DNA of 38,586 bases from Paludibacteraceae bacterium (GCA_017391905.1 JAFOWX010000076.1:1-38586), one strand, 5' to 3'; counted from the stretch's first letter, positions 1 to 9,573 are shown. The notes: a model not told the origin generated them from the sequence alone. Numbers and translations are program-made.

Positions 1-2103
1 ACCAAAGTTTGCCAAGACAAAAATTCTACTATTACCCGTACCCCAAATAACACTACGCAAAGCCCTGCCATAACCTAAATCGCTACTGGTAGGATTACCC
101 GTAAAAGTAGAGGGTGCAAGTTTGGTGCGTAATTGTAAAATTTGACCCACTTTTTGATAGGCACTCATGCGATTGCTATTAGTGTACCATCCCAAACTTT
201 CTGGAATAGGTTTACCTTCTGTATCGTGGCAAGGTTGTTCTTGTTTTTGACCAAAAGGCGCCTTGTCTATGGTATTGCCAGCTGTGCCAGCCTCATTGGA
301 GCAGAACGAATAATCATAGCCCAATTCTTCAAACTGATAAATCATTTGCGGCCCATTTAACATGGCACACATGGCCATCACCGCAGGCACTCGCGCCACA
401 CGCGTAGCCTCATTGGTTTTAATAGTACCTACCCCATAGGTTTTGGCTTTCCAAAAAGGACGTTGTTCATCGTGCGACAGGGTATAACTTACAAAACCAT
501 CCTTGTTAGCCGCATTTAAATCACTTTTACCACCCGAATAGGCACCCAACGCCACTTCTTGATATGCCTCATTGGTATTTTCCCAACACATCATGCCTTT
601 GCTTACCAAATATTCTCTCTCGCCAGAAAAGTCCCAGTGTTCCAAAATAAAGTAAGCATCACTTGCTGCCTTTTTAACCTCATTATAATAGTATTCCAAA
701 ATACCTGTACGTCCCGAACAAGTGGTAGTACAAATACCATGCGACAAGTCCAAACGGAAGCCATCCACCTTATACTCTTTTAACCAATGTACAAGCGCCT
801 TAGAAATATAACTTTTTACATAATTTACATGCGACCAATCCTCAAAAAAGTCATCACTATGAGGTAAATGTTGTTTATCATTAAAATAAGGATTATCCGA
901 AAGCTTTTCGGGACCACCGTACAATTTTACATGCGGAGAATTACCCGTTACGTGATTTAATACCATATCTACAATCACAGCTATACCTCGTTTATGACAT
1001 TCGTCCACCAAGGTTTTAAAATCAGCCTCGGATCCATACGCTTTATCTATTGCAAAATAATGATTAGGATTGTAGCCCCAACTTAAGTTTCCTTCAAATT
1101 CGCAAAGAGGCATAAACTCAATGGCATTGACCCCTAAATTTTGCAAGTAATCCAAACGTTCCGTTACAGCCTTAAAACTACGTTTTGGAGAGAAGGCATG
1201 CACCCACAATTCATATATAACCAAATTGTTTTTATCAGGACGCTTAAAGTTAGTAGTAGCATTGCTCCATGCAAATGCCTTTTTTCCCGGTTGAATAACC
1301 GTTACATAGCCAACTGCGCCCTTTGGATAAGGCATGAGTGTTGGATCTTGGGCTTTGGGTTCCCATTGGTCATTCTCATGCAATAGCTTGGTAGAATAAG
1401 GATCGGACATTTGTACAAACGCGCCATTGGATTTTTTAATGGCATATTGAAACGCATATTCTTTGCCAGGCGTTAAACCAGTAAAGGTGTACCAAAAATA
1501 GTTACCGTCTTTCTTACATTGATACTTGTTAGAAGGCGTCCAGTAATTTGCATCACAATAAATGTACACATTTTTTGTAGTTACACCACTTTTACTGGGA
1601 GCCGCATACAATGACACGGTAACCTTAGTAGGGTCATTCGCATCGTAAAAAATACCCTCCGTTACCCCAGCTGGACGCGCTTGGTTTACAGGCTCTTTCT
1701 CCTCAAAACCAAAAGGGATTAAAAAATCTTCCGTTTGTTTGGTCTTAGCTTGATTTCGGAATACAAAACACAAACCCGTAATTTCCATATTCTTGGCACA
1801 GGCATAATATTCGTAAATATCATCGATGGTTAGCACCCAATTAGAGCCAGACTTGGTCAATTTATACTTATCTGTATTAGTACCCCAATCAGGAGCACAT
1901 ATCCAAGTACCTTTTTCTGTAGTAATAACTCCCGTATGTGCGTAACACGTAGTTTGCGAAGCCATATCTGTACCAGCAGGATTAAACGTAACTACCACTT
2001 TCCCTTTATATCCCAAAGGAATAACAGCAGGCTCTGTAGTTACTTGCGCCATGGCAAAGAGGGTTGCACACAGCATAGACAATAAGAGTAGTGTTTTTTT
2101 CAT
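1..2103 (-). CDS. Secreted GH13 alpha-amylase, C-terminus cut off by the window edge
   Basis: The frame is open for 701 codons from the ATG at 2103 to base 1, so the C-terminus is missing. Residues 1-20 (MKKTLLLLSMLCATLFAMAQ) form a signal peptide with no lipobox. Residues about 20-310 look like beta-sandwich modules before the catalytic barrel. All four GH13 signature regions are visible: region I DMVLNH (D379), region II GFRLDLSH with nucleophile D452, region III FILEHWDF with acid/base E488, and region IV LSHDEQ with D545. An intact catalytic core therefore seems likely. The family cleaves or rearranges alpha-1,4-glucans, and the signal peptide places it outside the cytoplasm. It is transcribed away from cysS. 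Its exact specificity (alpha-amylase, pullulanase-like, or branching-enzyme-like) is not fixed by these motifs. A C-terminal sorting domain, common in secreted Bacteroidota enzymes, would lie outside the window. Confidence 0.9.
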   Translation of the reverse strand, partial: MKKTLLLLSMLCATLFAMAQVTTEPAVIPLGYKGKVVVTFNPAGTDMASQTTCYAHTGVITTEKGTWICAPDWGTNTDKYKLTKSGSNWVLTIDDIYEYYACAKNMEITGLCFVFRNQAKTKQTEDFLIPFGFEEKEPVNQARPAGVTEGIFYDANDPTKVTVSLYAAPSKSGVTTKNVYIYCDANYWTPSNKYQCKKDGNYFWYTFTGLTPGKEYAFQYAIKKSNGAFVQMSDPYSTKLLHENDQWEPKAQDPTLMPYPKGAVGYVTVIQPGKKAFAWSNATTNFKRPDKNNLVIYELWVHAFSPKRSFKAVTERLDYLQNLGVNAIEFMPLCEFEGNLSWGYNPNHYFAIDKAYGSEADFKTLVDECHKRGIAVIVDMVLNHVTGNSPHVKLYGGPEKLSDNPYFNDKQHLPHSDDFFEDWSHVNYVKSYISKALVHWLKEYKVDGFRLDLSHGICTTTCSGRTGILEYYYNEVKKAASDAYFILEHWDFSGEREYLVSKGMMCWENTNEAYQEVALGAYSGGKSDLNAANKDGFVSYTLSHDEQRPFWKAKTYGVGTIKTNEATRVARVPAVMAMCAMLNGPQMIYQFEELGYDYSFCSNEAGTAGNTIDKAPFGQKQEQPCHDTEGKPIPESLGWYTNSNRMSAYQKVGQILQLRTKLAPSTFTGNPTSSDLGYGRALRSVIWGTGNSRIFVLANFG

Positions 2104-2190
2104 AACGTATGTGATTTAGATTTGATTTTCAATGCGTTGAAATTACAGATTATTTACTAAAAATGCAATTTTTTTTATTTGTTTTTTTCG

Positions 2191-2198
2191 CAAACCTA
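2191..2198 (-). promoter_or_regulatory. Possible -7 box for the amylase gene
   Basis: On the minus strand this reads TAGGTTTG, matching the Bacteroidota -7 consensus TAnnTTTG. No good -33 TTG is found at 19-21 nt, so the call is weak. It would give a leader of about 80 nt. A short inverted repeat (TTTCAA-TGCG-TTGAAA, 2127-2142) lies between it and the start codon. Confidence 0.35.
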
Positions 2199-2325
2199 AC
2201 TTAGCAATACAGTGAGGCGATTGCAATAGCATACCCTCTGCGAGGATCGGAATAGATTTTACTTTTTGAGGATGTCAAGAAAATGAAAAGACGTTGCTTT
2301 TTTAGCGAGATAAAGCAAAAAATAG

Positions 2326-2333
2326 TATCTTTG
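2326..2333 (+). promoter_or_regulatory. -7 promoter box of cysS
   Basis: TATCTTTG matches TAnnTTTG exactly and is followed by the ATG at 2361 after a short A-rich leader. It argues against the in-frame ATG at 2283, which lies upstream of the predicted transcript start. The -33 element is poor (a T-run near 2298-2303). Apart from this box and the possible amylase promoter, I see nothing in 2104-2360. Confidence 0.6.
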
Positions 2334-2360
2334 TGGGCTAATTACAAAACTATCACCATT

Positions 2361-3827
2361 ATGGAACACAAATTATCTATCTACAACACATTAAGTCGAA
2401 AAAAAGAGACTTTCATCCCTTTGCATGAATCGGTAGTGGGTATGTATGTCTGTGGACCTACCGTATATGGCGATGCCCACTTAGGACACGCCCGCCCCGC
2501 TATCACCTTTGACCTTTTGTTTCGTTACCTACAACACTTAGGTTACAAAGTGCGCTACGTGCGCAACATTACCGACGTAGGCCACTTGGAACACGATGCC
2601 GACGAAGGCGAAGATAAAATTGCCAAAAAAGCACGCTTAGAACAAAAAGAACCCATGGAAGTGGTACAATACTTTTTAAACCGCTACCACAAAAGCATGG
2701 ACGCCCTAAACGTACTTCCCCCCAGCATTGAGCCACACGCATCAGGCCACATTATAGAACAAATAGCCTTTACCAAAAAAATATTGGATGCAGGCTATGC
2801 CTACGTAAGCGAAGGTTCTGTGTATTTTGACGTAGAAAAATACAACAAAGATTTTCATTACGGTAAACTTTCGGGCCGAAACATAGACGAATTGCTCGAA
2901 ACCACCCGCCAATTAGACGGCCAAAGCGAAAAACGCCGCAGCATGGACTTTGCCCTTTGGAAAAAAGCCCAACCCGAACACATTATGCGCTGGCCCTCGC
3001 CTTGGAGCGACGGTTTCCCCGGCTGGCACATGGAATGCTCTGCCATGGGTTGCAAATACTTAGGCGAAGAATTTGACATTCACGGTGGCGGTATGGACCT
3101 TATGTTCCCACACCACGAATGCGAAATTGCTCAAAGCACCGCTGCCTTAGGCAAAGAATCGGCACGCTACTGGATGCACAACAACATGATTACCATCAAT
3201 GGCCAAAAAATGGGTAAATCGTTGGGTAACTTTATTACCTTAGACGAACTGTTTAACGGCACGCACAAGCTATTGGCACAAGCCTATAGCCCCATGACCA
3301 TTCGTTTCTTTATTTTGCAAGCCCACTACCGCAGCACCGTTGATTTTAGCAACGAAGCCCTACAAGCCTCCGAAAAAGGCCTACAACGCCTAATGGAAGC
3401 CTACGAACGCTTGCAAAAGCTAACTGCATCACAAGCCTCAACCGTAGAAACCGCTGGTTTGCGCGCTCGCTTAGAAGAAGCCATGAACGACGACCTCAAC
3501 TCGCCCATTGCCATTGCACACCTATTTGAGGCTTGCAAAGCCATTAACCAAGTACACGACGGCAAGGCCACCATTAACCAAGCAGACCTTACCGAACTAA
3601 AAGATACCTTTAAACTATTTATAGAGGATATTTTTGGTTTACAGGCCGAAACCAGCCAAGGCGGCACCAACGACGCCTACAAAAAAGCCATAGACCTGCT
3701 GCTTAACATGCGTCTTGAAGCCAAACGCAACAAAGATTGGGGCACTTCCGACAAAATCCGCAACGAGCTAACCGCACTTGGTTTTAGCATTAAAGACACC
3801 AAAGACGGTTTTGAATGGAATTTATAA
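2361..3827 (+). CDS. cysS: Cysteinyl-tRNA synthetase
   Basis: This is a 488-residue class I aminoacyl-tRNA synthetase that charges tRNA-Cys in the cytoplasm. Visible features are the CGPTVY motif with zinc-ligand C31, the HIGH-type motif HLGH (40-43), further zinc-site residues C226, H251/H252 and E255 (MECSAMG and FPHHECE), and the KMSKS-type loop KMGKS (283-287). The length is normal for the family. An in-frame ATG at 2283 would add 26 residues, but it lies upstream of the -7 box at 2326-2333, and alignment to the family starts at [10 protein letters not shown], so 2361 is chosen. It appears to be monocistronic, with a terminator directly after its stop. Confidence 0.97.
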   Translation: MEHKLSIYNTLSRKKETFIPLHESVVGMYVCGPTVYGDAHLGHARPAITFDLLFRYLQHLGYKVRYVRNITDVGHLEHDADEGEDKIAKKARLEQKEPMEVVQYFLNRYHKSMDALNVLPPSIEPHASGHIIEQIAFTKKILDAGYAYVSEGSVYFDVEKYNKDFHYGKLSGRNIDELLETTRQLDGQSEKRRSMDFALWKKAQPEHIMRWPSPWSDGFPGWHMECSAMGCKYLGEEFDIHGGGMDLMFPHHECEIAQSTAALGKESARYWMHNNMITINGQKMGKSLGNFITLDELFNGTHKLLAQAYSPMTIRFFILQAHYRSTVDFSNEALQASEKGLQRLMEAYERLQKLTASQASTVETAGLRARLEEAMNDDLNSPIAIAHLFEACKAINQVHDGKATINQADLTELKDTFKLFIEDIFGLQAETSQGGTNDAYKKAIDLLLNMRLEAKRNKDWGTSDKIRNELTALGFSIKDTKDGFEWNL

Positions 3828-3833
3828 AAACAC

Positions 3834-3869
3834 AAAAATCGGTTTATTTCACGATAAACCGATTTTTTT
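3834..3869 (+). terminator. Intrinsic terminator after cysS
   Basis: A perfect 14-bp stem (3834-3847 with 3854-3867) has a 6-nt loop and ends in a T-run. It begins 7 bases after the cysS stop and separates cysS from the export operon. Confidence 0.9.
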
Positions 3870-3933
3870 ATCCTAACCACTTTACCACCTCGCCCCTTTG
3901 TCGTCTAACCAAGCAAACACATAAACAAACGGT

Positions 3934-5241
3934 ATGAAACGCAAACTACTTATTACCATTCTTGCTCTAAGCACCCTTACCAGCGGCATCATTGCACAGG
4001 ATTGGACCTTAGACCAATGCCTGCAGTACGCCAAAGAAAACAGCATAAGCGTACTACAAGCTATTCATCAGTTAGAAACCGCCGAGCAAAATGTCATAGC
4101 CGCCAAAGGTGCATTTGCGCCTAATCTTTCGGCTTCTACCGGCCAGAACATTGGCTATTCGGGTATGCTTACGGACAATGGACAAGGCTACTACAGCGCC
4201 AATTACGGCATTAACATGGGCATGACCTTGTACAACGGAGGCAAACTATCGTACAATAAGAAACAAAGCGACATTTTGGTAGAGGCACGCAATGCCGGTA
4301 TTTTATCTACCCAAAAAGAAATTGAAATTTCCATTTTAAAGGCTTATTTACAAGTTCTTTCGGCGCACGAAAACGTAAAAATTGCCGAAAGCATGCTTGA
4401 ACTGAGTGGACAAGAATTGGAGCGCTCGCAAATTTTGTTTGAAGCCGGTAAAATTACCAAAGCCGATTTGGCACAGGTAAAAGCACAATACAGTCAAAAC
4501 AACTACAACCTAATTTCGGGCAAAAACAATTTGCGCAGCCGCATTATGGAATTGAAACAATTGTTGGAGTTAGACATTACCACCTCGTTTAACGTGGCTA
4601 TTCCAGAAATTTCGGACCAAGAGGTATTGCAAGCATTGCCAGAAATGTTGGATATTTACAACCAAGCCATGCTTACCATGCCCCAAATTAAAGAAGCACA
4701 ACTAAACATACAAGCTTCGGAATACAACCTTAAAAATGCCAAGGCCGGTTACATTCCAAGCGTTTCGCTATCTGCAGGACTTTCGGGTAGCTACAACACC
4801 AGCAAAGGCACCAATTTAGGCCAACAGTTTACCAACAGTTTAGCCCCTTCGGCAGGCATTAGCATCAGTATTCCCATTTACGACCAAAGCAAAACCAAAA
4901 CCAGCGTAGCCAAAGCCAAAATTGAACACCAACAAACCGAACTTAGCTACCAACAAACAGAAAAACAAATTGCCAAATACGTAGAATCGTTATACATTGA
5001 TGCACAATCGGCACAAAGCAACTACTTGGCAGCCATAGACAAATTGGCTTCCATCCAAGAAAGTTATAACTTGCTTGCGGAACAATTTAACGTGGGCATG
5101 AAAAACACCGTAGAGTTACTAAGCGGTCAAAACGACCTATTGGCAGCCCAACTGCAATTGGCACAAAGCCGCTACCAAGCAGTTATCAGTATTCAGTTGC
5201 TTAACATTTTACAAGACAAAGAAATTAAAGTTGGTCAATAA
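3934..5241 (+). CDS. TolC-family outer-membrane efflux protein
   Basis: This 435-residue protein has a signal peptide (about residues 1-21, ending IIAQ). The rest has the alternating amphipathic helix and beta pattern of the OEP/TolC family in two repeats, with an early DQCLQYAKENS segment and a second repeat near residues 240-430 (for example AQLNIQASEYNLKNAKAGYIPSV is typical helix-to-strand sequence). The family forms trimeric outer-membrane channels with a periplasmic tunnel. It is the first gene of a four-gene plus-strand run with a MacA-like adaptor and a split MacB, so it probably supplies the exit duct of that pump. No clear TAnnTTTG box is seen in the 64 bases between the cysS terminator and its ATG. 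The substrate cannot be predicted. Confidence 0.93.
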   Translation: MKRKLLITILALSTLTSGIIAQDWTLDQCLQYAKENSISVLQAIHQLETAEQNVIAAKGAFAPNLSASTGQNIGYSGMLTDNGQGYYSANYGINMGMTLYNGGKLSYNKKQSDILVEARNAGILSTQKEIEISILKAYLQVLSAHENVKIAESMLELSGQELERSQILFEAGKITKADLAQVKAQYSQNNYNLISGKNNLRSRIMELKQLLELDITTSFNVAIPEISDQEVLQALPEMLDIYNQAMLTMPQIKEAQLNIQASEYNLKNAKAGYIPSVSLSAGLSGSYNTSKGTNLGQQFTNSLAPSAGISISIPIYDQSKTKTSVAKAKIEHQQTELSYQQTEKQIAKYVESLYIDAQSAQSNYLAAIDKLASIQESYNLLAEQFNVGMKNTVELLSGQNDLLAAQLQLAQSRYQAVISIQLLNILQDKEIKVGQ

Positions 5242-5254
5242 ATAAGAAAACAAT

Positions 5255-6448
5255 ATGAAACGCATCTGTTATTTACTTACCCTATGCAGCCTAATGGCTT
5301 GCCAGCAAACTCCTCCATTTACAGACACGTTTAAAACAGCGGTGGTAGAACAAGGAGACATTGTCAACACCGTAACCTCAACCGGCACGGTAGAACCTGT
5401 AAACAGCGTAGATGTTGGTACACAAGTTTCGGGCATTATCGACAAAATTTACGTAGATTTTAACAGCGTTGTAAAAGAGGGACAAATTATTGCCGAGTTG
5501 GATAAAACCACCTTAGAAGCCGATTTACATTCGGCCGAAGCCAACTTAGCATCGAGCAAAGCCGAGCTTACCTACCAAAAAGCCAACTACAACCGCATTA
5601 AATCGTTGTACGAAAGACAAGTGATTAGCGACGTAGAAATGGAACAAGCTCAATACCAATACGACAAGGCGAAGGCCGCTTACAGCAAGGTACAAGCCGA
5701 CATGAGTCGTGTTAAAAAGAATTTGGACTATGCCACCATTTATTCGCCCATTAGTGGTGTGGTGCTTTACAAAGCCGTAGAAGAAGGCCAAACCGTGGCT
5801 TCGAGCTTTAACACGCCTACCCTGTTTACCATAGCACAAGATTTAAAACAAATGCGCGTTATTGCCAACATTGACGAAGCCGACATAGGTGCTGTAAAAG
5901 AAGGACAAGCCGTCACCTTTACGGTAGATGCCTACCCACACGACACGTTCAAAGGCACTGTTAGCCAAGTGCGTTTGCAAGCCACTACCACCTCTAACGT
6001 AGTAACGTACGAAGTGGTGATAGACGCTCCCAACAACGATTTAAAACTAAAACCCGGCCTAACCGCCAATATTACCATTATTACCCAAGCGGCCAACAAC
6101 GTACTAATGGTACCTGTTAAAGCATTGAGTTTTAAACCTACCATTGCCAATGCCCCCAAAAGACCAGAGATGCCAGCCGCACCTCAACAAGCCGACAGCA
6201 TTAAACGCCCCGCTTTGCAGGCTAACGAAAAAATTATTTTTGTAAAAGATGGAGACGGCATGCACCCTAAAAAGGTAGAAATTGGTTTAACCAATGGCAT
6301 CAAAACCGAAATTAAAAACGGACTTGCCGTAGGCGATACGGTGGTGATAGAACAAACTGCCGAAATCAACATGCCCATGCCCCCTGCAGGAGCAGGCGGA
6401 GGTAGTCCCTTTATGCCACAACCTCCTGGTAGAAACCGCCGTAAATAA
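5255..6448 (+). CDS. MacA-like periplasmic adaptor, lipoprotein
   Basis: This 397-residue membrane-fusion protein of the HlyD/RND-adaptor family would link the inner-membrane MacB transporter to the TolC-like channel. The N-terminus has a lipobox (L13-M-A-C16), so it is probably a lipid-anchored periplasmic protein. Next come a lipoyl half-motif (VEPVNSVDVGTQVSGII), a coiled-coil hairpin at about 85-150, the second lipoyl half (YSPISGVVLYKAVEEGQ), and a beta-barrel region. A Pro/Gly-rich tail occupies the last 25 or so residues and ends in RNRRK. It starts 13 bases after the TolC-like stop and ends 6 bases before the ATPase start, which supports one operon. Classical E. coli MacA has a transmembrane anchor rather than a lipid. 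Confidence 0.92.
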   Translation: MKRICYLLTLCSLMACQQTPPFTDTFKTAVVEQGDIVNTVTSTGTVEPVNSVDVGTQVSGIIDKIYVDFNSVVKEGQIIAELDKTTLEADLHSAEANLASSKAELTYQKANYNRIKSLYERQVISDVEMEQAQYQYDKAKAAYSKVQADMSRVKKNLDYATIYSPISGVVLYKAVEEGQTVASSFNTPTLFTIAQDLKQMRVIANIDEADIGAVKEGQAVTFTVDAYPHDTFKGTVSQVRLQATTTSNVVTYEVVIDAPNNDLKLKPGLTANITIITQAANNVLMVPVKALSFKPTIANAPKRPEMPAAPQQADSIKRPALQANEKIIFVKDGDGMHPKKVEIGLTNGIKTEIKNGLAVGDTVVIEQTAEINMPMPPAGAGGGSPFMPQPPGRNRRK

Positions 6449-6454
6449 TGTATC

Positions 6455-7201
6455 ATGAAAAAGAAAACCATTATTGATATTCGCCAACTTTCGCGAAACT
6501 TTCAAGTAGGCGACGAAACCGTGCACGCCTTGCGTAGCGTTTCATTTGCCATTCACGAGGGCGAGTTTGTCACCATTATGGGTACCAGCGGTTCGGGCAA
6601 ATCCACCTTGCTAAACATTTTAGGATGCTTGGATACGCCCACCATAGGCGAGTACTTGTTAGACGGCGAATCTGTTTCGGCCATGAGCAAAGACCAACGT
6701 GCCGAATACCGCAACCGCAAAATTGGCTTTATCTTTCAGTCTTACAACTTGCTGTCGCGTACCACGGCGTTAGACAACGTGGCACTGCCACTGCTTTACA
6801 ACGGATTTATTGGCAAAACAGAACGCATTGAGCGTGCCAAGCAAGCCCTTATTGACGTTGGTTTGGAAAACCGCATGTACCACTTTTCCAACCAGATGTC
6901 TGGCGGTCAGCAACAACGCGTAGCCATTGCGCGGGCTTTGGTAAACAATCCGGTTATTATTTTGGCCGACGAAGCAACCGGAAACTTGGACACACGTACC
7001 TCTTTTGAAATTTTAAGTTTGTTCCAAGAATTACACAAGGCTGGTAAGACCATTATTTTTGTTACGCACAACCCCGAGTTATCACAATACAGCAGCCGAA
7101 CCATTTTGCTTCGCGACGGACAAATTATCAGCGATACCCAAAACAACAGCCCTTTATCGGCAGCTCAAACCTTGGCTCAATTGCCTAAAACAGATTTATA
7201 A
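6455..7201 (+). CDS. MacB-type ABC transporter ATPase subunit
   Basis: This 248-residue nucleotide-binding subunit belongs to the MacB/LolD family. It shows Walker A GTSGSGKST (43-51), Q-loop FQSYN, signature SGGQQQR (149-155), Walker B IILADE (D172, catalytic E173) and H-loop H205. In E. coli MacB the ATPase is fused to the permease; here it is separate, which is common in Bacteroidota. Its TAA stop overlaps the next ATG by one base (TAATG at 7199-7203), which suggests coupled translation of a 1:1 complex. Confidence 0.95.
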   Translation: MKKKTIIDIRQLSRNFQVGDETVHALRSVSFAIHEGEFVTIMGTSGSGKSTLLNILGCLDTPTIGEYLLDGESVSAMSKDQRAEYRNRKIGFIFQSYNLLSRTTALDNVALPLLYNGFIGKTERIERAKQALIDVGLENRMYHFSNQMSGGQQQRVAIARALVNNPVIILADEATGNLDTRTSFEILSLFQELHKAGKTIIFVTHNPELSQYSSRTILLRDGQIISDTQNNSPLSAAQTLAQLPKTDL

Positions 7202-8421
7202 TGAATTATTGGAATTTATTTTATATTGCCCTACGCGCCATTTTGAGCAACAAAATGCGCACCTTCTTAACTATGTTAGGCATGATTATTGGGGTTTCGT
7301 CTGTTATTACCATGTTGGCCATTGGTCAAGGATCTAAACGAAGCATCAGGGAGCAAATTTCCGAAATGGGCTCAAACATGATTATGGTTTACCCCAACCG
7401 CGGTCGCATGGGCGGTGTGCGTATGAACAGTGCCGATATGCAGGTACTTAAAAGCAAAGACTTTGAAGACTTGCAAAAAGAATGTCCGCACGTTAATGCC
7501 ATTACGCCTCAAGTGAGTAGCAGTGGTCAACTTATCAACGGCACGCAAAACGCCCCTTCCACGGCATACGGTGTAAACGAAGATTACTTAACCATTCGCA
7601 AATACAAGGTAGCCGAGGGTACTTTTTTCTCGGACGAACACGTAAAAACATACGCCAAAGTAGCCGTAATAGGTAAAACCGTGGTTAATAATTTGTTTAA
7701 CGAGGGCGAAGACCCCATTGGCAAGGTAATCCGTTTTAACAAGATACCCCTTACTATAATCGGCGTGTTAGAATCAAAGGGTAGCAACAGCATGGGACAA
7801 GACCAAGACGATATTGTGCTCATGCCATACACCACGGTTCAAAAACGTATTTTGGCACAAACCCACTTTCAAAGTATAGTGGCATCTGCCACATCAGAGA
7901 GCGAAACAGAATTGGCCATTGAAGAAATTAGTAGCGTATTGCGCCGAAACCACCAGATAGGAGCATACCAAGAGGATGATTTTGATATTCGTTCGCAAGA
8001 AGAATTGGTTTCGGCCCTTAGCTCTACCACCGATATGATGACCGTATTGTTGGCGTGCATTGCCAGCATTTCGCTATTGGTAGGTGGCATTGGCATCATG
8101 AATATTATGTTTGTTTCAGTAACCGAACGTACCAAAGAAATTGGTTTGCGCATGTCTATTGGTGCCAAAGAACGCCACATTATGTTGCAATTTTTAATTG
8201 AGGCAGTAATGATAAGCGTATCGAGTGGCATTATTGGCGTATTGTTTGGTTTATTGGCATCTTACGGCATCAACTTTTTGGTAGGTTGGCCGGTATATGT
8301 GCAAGCATGGTCGGTGGCATTGTCCTTTGCCGTTTGTACCACTGCGGGTATTTTCTTTGGTTGGTATCCCGCCCGAAAAGCGGCTCGTTTAGACCCCATT
8401 GAAGCCATAAGGTACGAATAA
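7201..8421 (+). CDS. MacB/FtsX-type ABC transporter permease
   Basis: This 406-residue permease has the MacB layout: one membrane segment at about 21-43, a large periplasmic domain (MacB_PCD) at about 45-280, and three C-terminal segments (about 280-305, 325-350 and 365-390). The typical family sequences GGIGIMNIMFVSVTERTKEIG and GWYPARKAARLDPIEAIRYE are present. The family works as a mechanotransmitter that drives periplasmic substrates through a TolC channel rather than moving them across the inner membrane. With the three genes before it, it makes a complete tripartite pump. Substrate candidates in this family include peptides, macrolides and lipoproteins; nothing here decides between them. 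Confidence 0.94.
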   Translation: MNYWNLFYIALRAILSNKMRTFLTMLGMIIGVSSVITMLAIGQGSKRSIREQISEMGSNMIMVYPNRGRMGGVRMNSADMQVLKSKDFEDLQKECPHVNAITPQVSSSGQLINGTQNAPSTAYGVNEDYLTIRKYKVAEGTFFSDEHVKTYAKVAVIGKTVVNNLFNEGEDPIGKVIRFNKIPLTIIGVLESKGSNSMGQDQDDIVLMPYTTVQKRILAQTHFQSIVASATSESETELAIEEISSVLRRNHQIGAYQEDDFDIRSQEELVSALSSTTDMMTVLLACIASISLLVGGIGIMNIMFVSVTERTKEIGLRMSIGAKERHIMLQFLIEAVMISVSSGIIGVLFGLLASYGINFLVGWPVYVQAWSVALSFAVCTTAGIFFGWYPARKAARLDPIEAIRYE

Positions 8422-8424
8422 TGC

Positions 8425-8454
8425 TTGCAATGGTCATTTTATTTTGTATTTTTG
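8425..8454 (+). promoter_or_regulatory. Consensus promoter before the SPOR-domain gene
   Basis: TTG at 8425-8427, 19 nt, then TATTTTTG at 8447-8454, a close match to the Bacteroidota -33/-7 promoter. Transcription should start about 4-7 bases after the G, on or just next to the ATG at 8459, so the mRNA would have almost no leader. Confidence 0.6.
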
Positions 8455-8458
8455 TAGC

Positions 8459-8941
8459 ATGAAAATGAGACACTTTCTTTTAACTATTTTTGCATGCCTT
8501 TTTGCCACCTTTGCATGGGCGCAACAAGGTACGGTAACCATCCATCACAGCGATAGCATGGAGCAACTGTTGTACCAAAACAAAAAGGCAACCACCGCCA
8601 ACACCGAAGAAGCCTTGGTAGCCACCGGATACAGGGTACAAATTTATTCCAGCAACGCATCACGCAAAGCCAAAGAAACTGCATTTGAGTGGAAAAAGAA
8701 CATTGAAGAAGCTTTTACCAACCACAAAGCATACGTGGTGTACCAAGCGCCTTTTTGGAAAGTACGTGTTGGTGATTTTACCCATTATGCAGAGGCCGTA
8801 CTTTTTAGCAAAGAGTTAGCCAAAAAATACCCCAAAGAAGCTGGCGAAATTATTGTTGTAAAAGAAAAACAAGTAAAACCGCTTTACTTTAAAAACGACA
8901 CCAATACGCCCACAGAACCACAAGCCGAAAACACATTGTAA
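8459..8941 (+). CDS. Exported SPOR-domain protein
   Basis: This 160-residue protein starts MKMRHFLLTIF with a signal peptide ending near FAWAQ. Residues about 56-140 (GYRVQIYSS ... WKVRVGDF ... AGEIIVV) have the SPOR pattern: a GxxVQxxS-type first strand and a WKVRVGxFxxxxEA segment. SPOR domains bind denuded glycan strands of peptidoglycan, often at division sites, so a cell-wall location in the periplasm is likely. A TTG start at 8444 is in frame but would lie upstream of the predicted transcript start, so the ATG at 8459 is preferred; ATG 8465 is also possible. The yciO-like gene follows after 5 bases. Confidence 0.85.
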   Translation: MKMRHFLLTIFACLFATFAWAQQGTVTIHHSDSMEQLLYQNKKATTANTEEALVATGYRVQIYSSNASRKAKETAFEWKKNIEEAFTNHKAYVVYQAPFWKVRVGDFTHYAEAVLFSKELAKKYPKEAGEIIVVKEKQVKPLYFKNDTNTPTEPQAENTL

Positions 8942-8946
8942 ATCTT

Positions 8947-9555
8947 ATGCTTGTAAAACTTTTTGAAAATAATCCCAATCCACGCGAAATTAACGAGGTT
9001 GTTAAGGTGCTTAAAAATGGTGGCGTTATCATCTACCCCACCGATACGCTGTATGCTTTTGGTTGCGACATTACCAACGCCAAAGCTGTAGAGCGTATTT
9101 GCGCCATTAAAAACATCAACCCCGATAAAATGCCGCTATCTTTTGTCTGTAGCAGCATCAGCCACATTAGCAACTATTCTTTTTTGGACAACCAATTGTT
9201 CAAATTGCTAAAATCCTGCTTGCCTGGGCCTTTTACCTTTTTATTAAATGGCAACAGCAACCTGCCCAAGCTGTTTAAAAAGAAAAACGTGGTAGGTGTT
9301 CGTATTCCCGAAAACAACATTGCCCTTGCCTTGGTAGAGGCGTTAGGCAACCCCATTTTATCTTCGTCCATTTTAATAAACGAGGAAGAACCCGAATACA
9401 GCACCAATCCGGAACTTATGGAAGAGTTATATGCCGGCCGAGTAGATTGCGTGATAGATGGTGGCGAAGGTCAATTAGAACCTTCTACCATTGTGGATTG
9501 TACCGAAGACGAACCCAAGGTAAAACGTAAAGGAAAAGGAATTTGGATTCCATAA
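8947..9555 (+). CDS. YciO-type Sua5/YrdC-family protein
   Basis: This 202-residue protein has the YrdC fold. It contains a YPTDTLYAFGCD segment (30-41), a PGPFTFLL core (93-100) and PSTIVD (179-184). In the true threonylcarbamoyl-AMP synthase the KxR motif binds substrate; here the site reads K55-N-I57, so the arginine is missing. The STSANxSG motif is replaced by SSSILIN (139-145). These changes match the YciO branch, whose cellular role is much less clear than that of TsaC. The canonical paralogue is at 14493-15053. It probably shares the transcript of the SPOR gene. Function beyond RNA or nucleotide binding is not assigned here. Confidence 0.85.
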   Translation: MLVKLFENNPNPREINEVVKVLKNGGVIIYPTDTLYAFGCDITNAKAVERICAIKNINPDKMPLSFVCSSISHISNYSFLDNQLFKLLKSCLPGPFTFLLNGNSNLPKLFKKKNVVGVRIPENNIALALVEALGNPILSSSILINEEEPEYSTNPELMEELYAGRVDCVIDGGEGQLEPSTIVDCTEDEPKVKRKGKGIWIP

Positions 9556-9573
9556 CCCATTGCTCCATACACA

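Noticed and set aside
2283-2360. An in-frame ATG at 2283 as the cysS start
   Set aside because: It is upstream of the -7 box at 2326-2333, and the extra 26 residues do not align with cysteinyl-tRNA synthetases.
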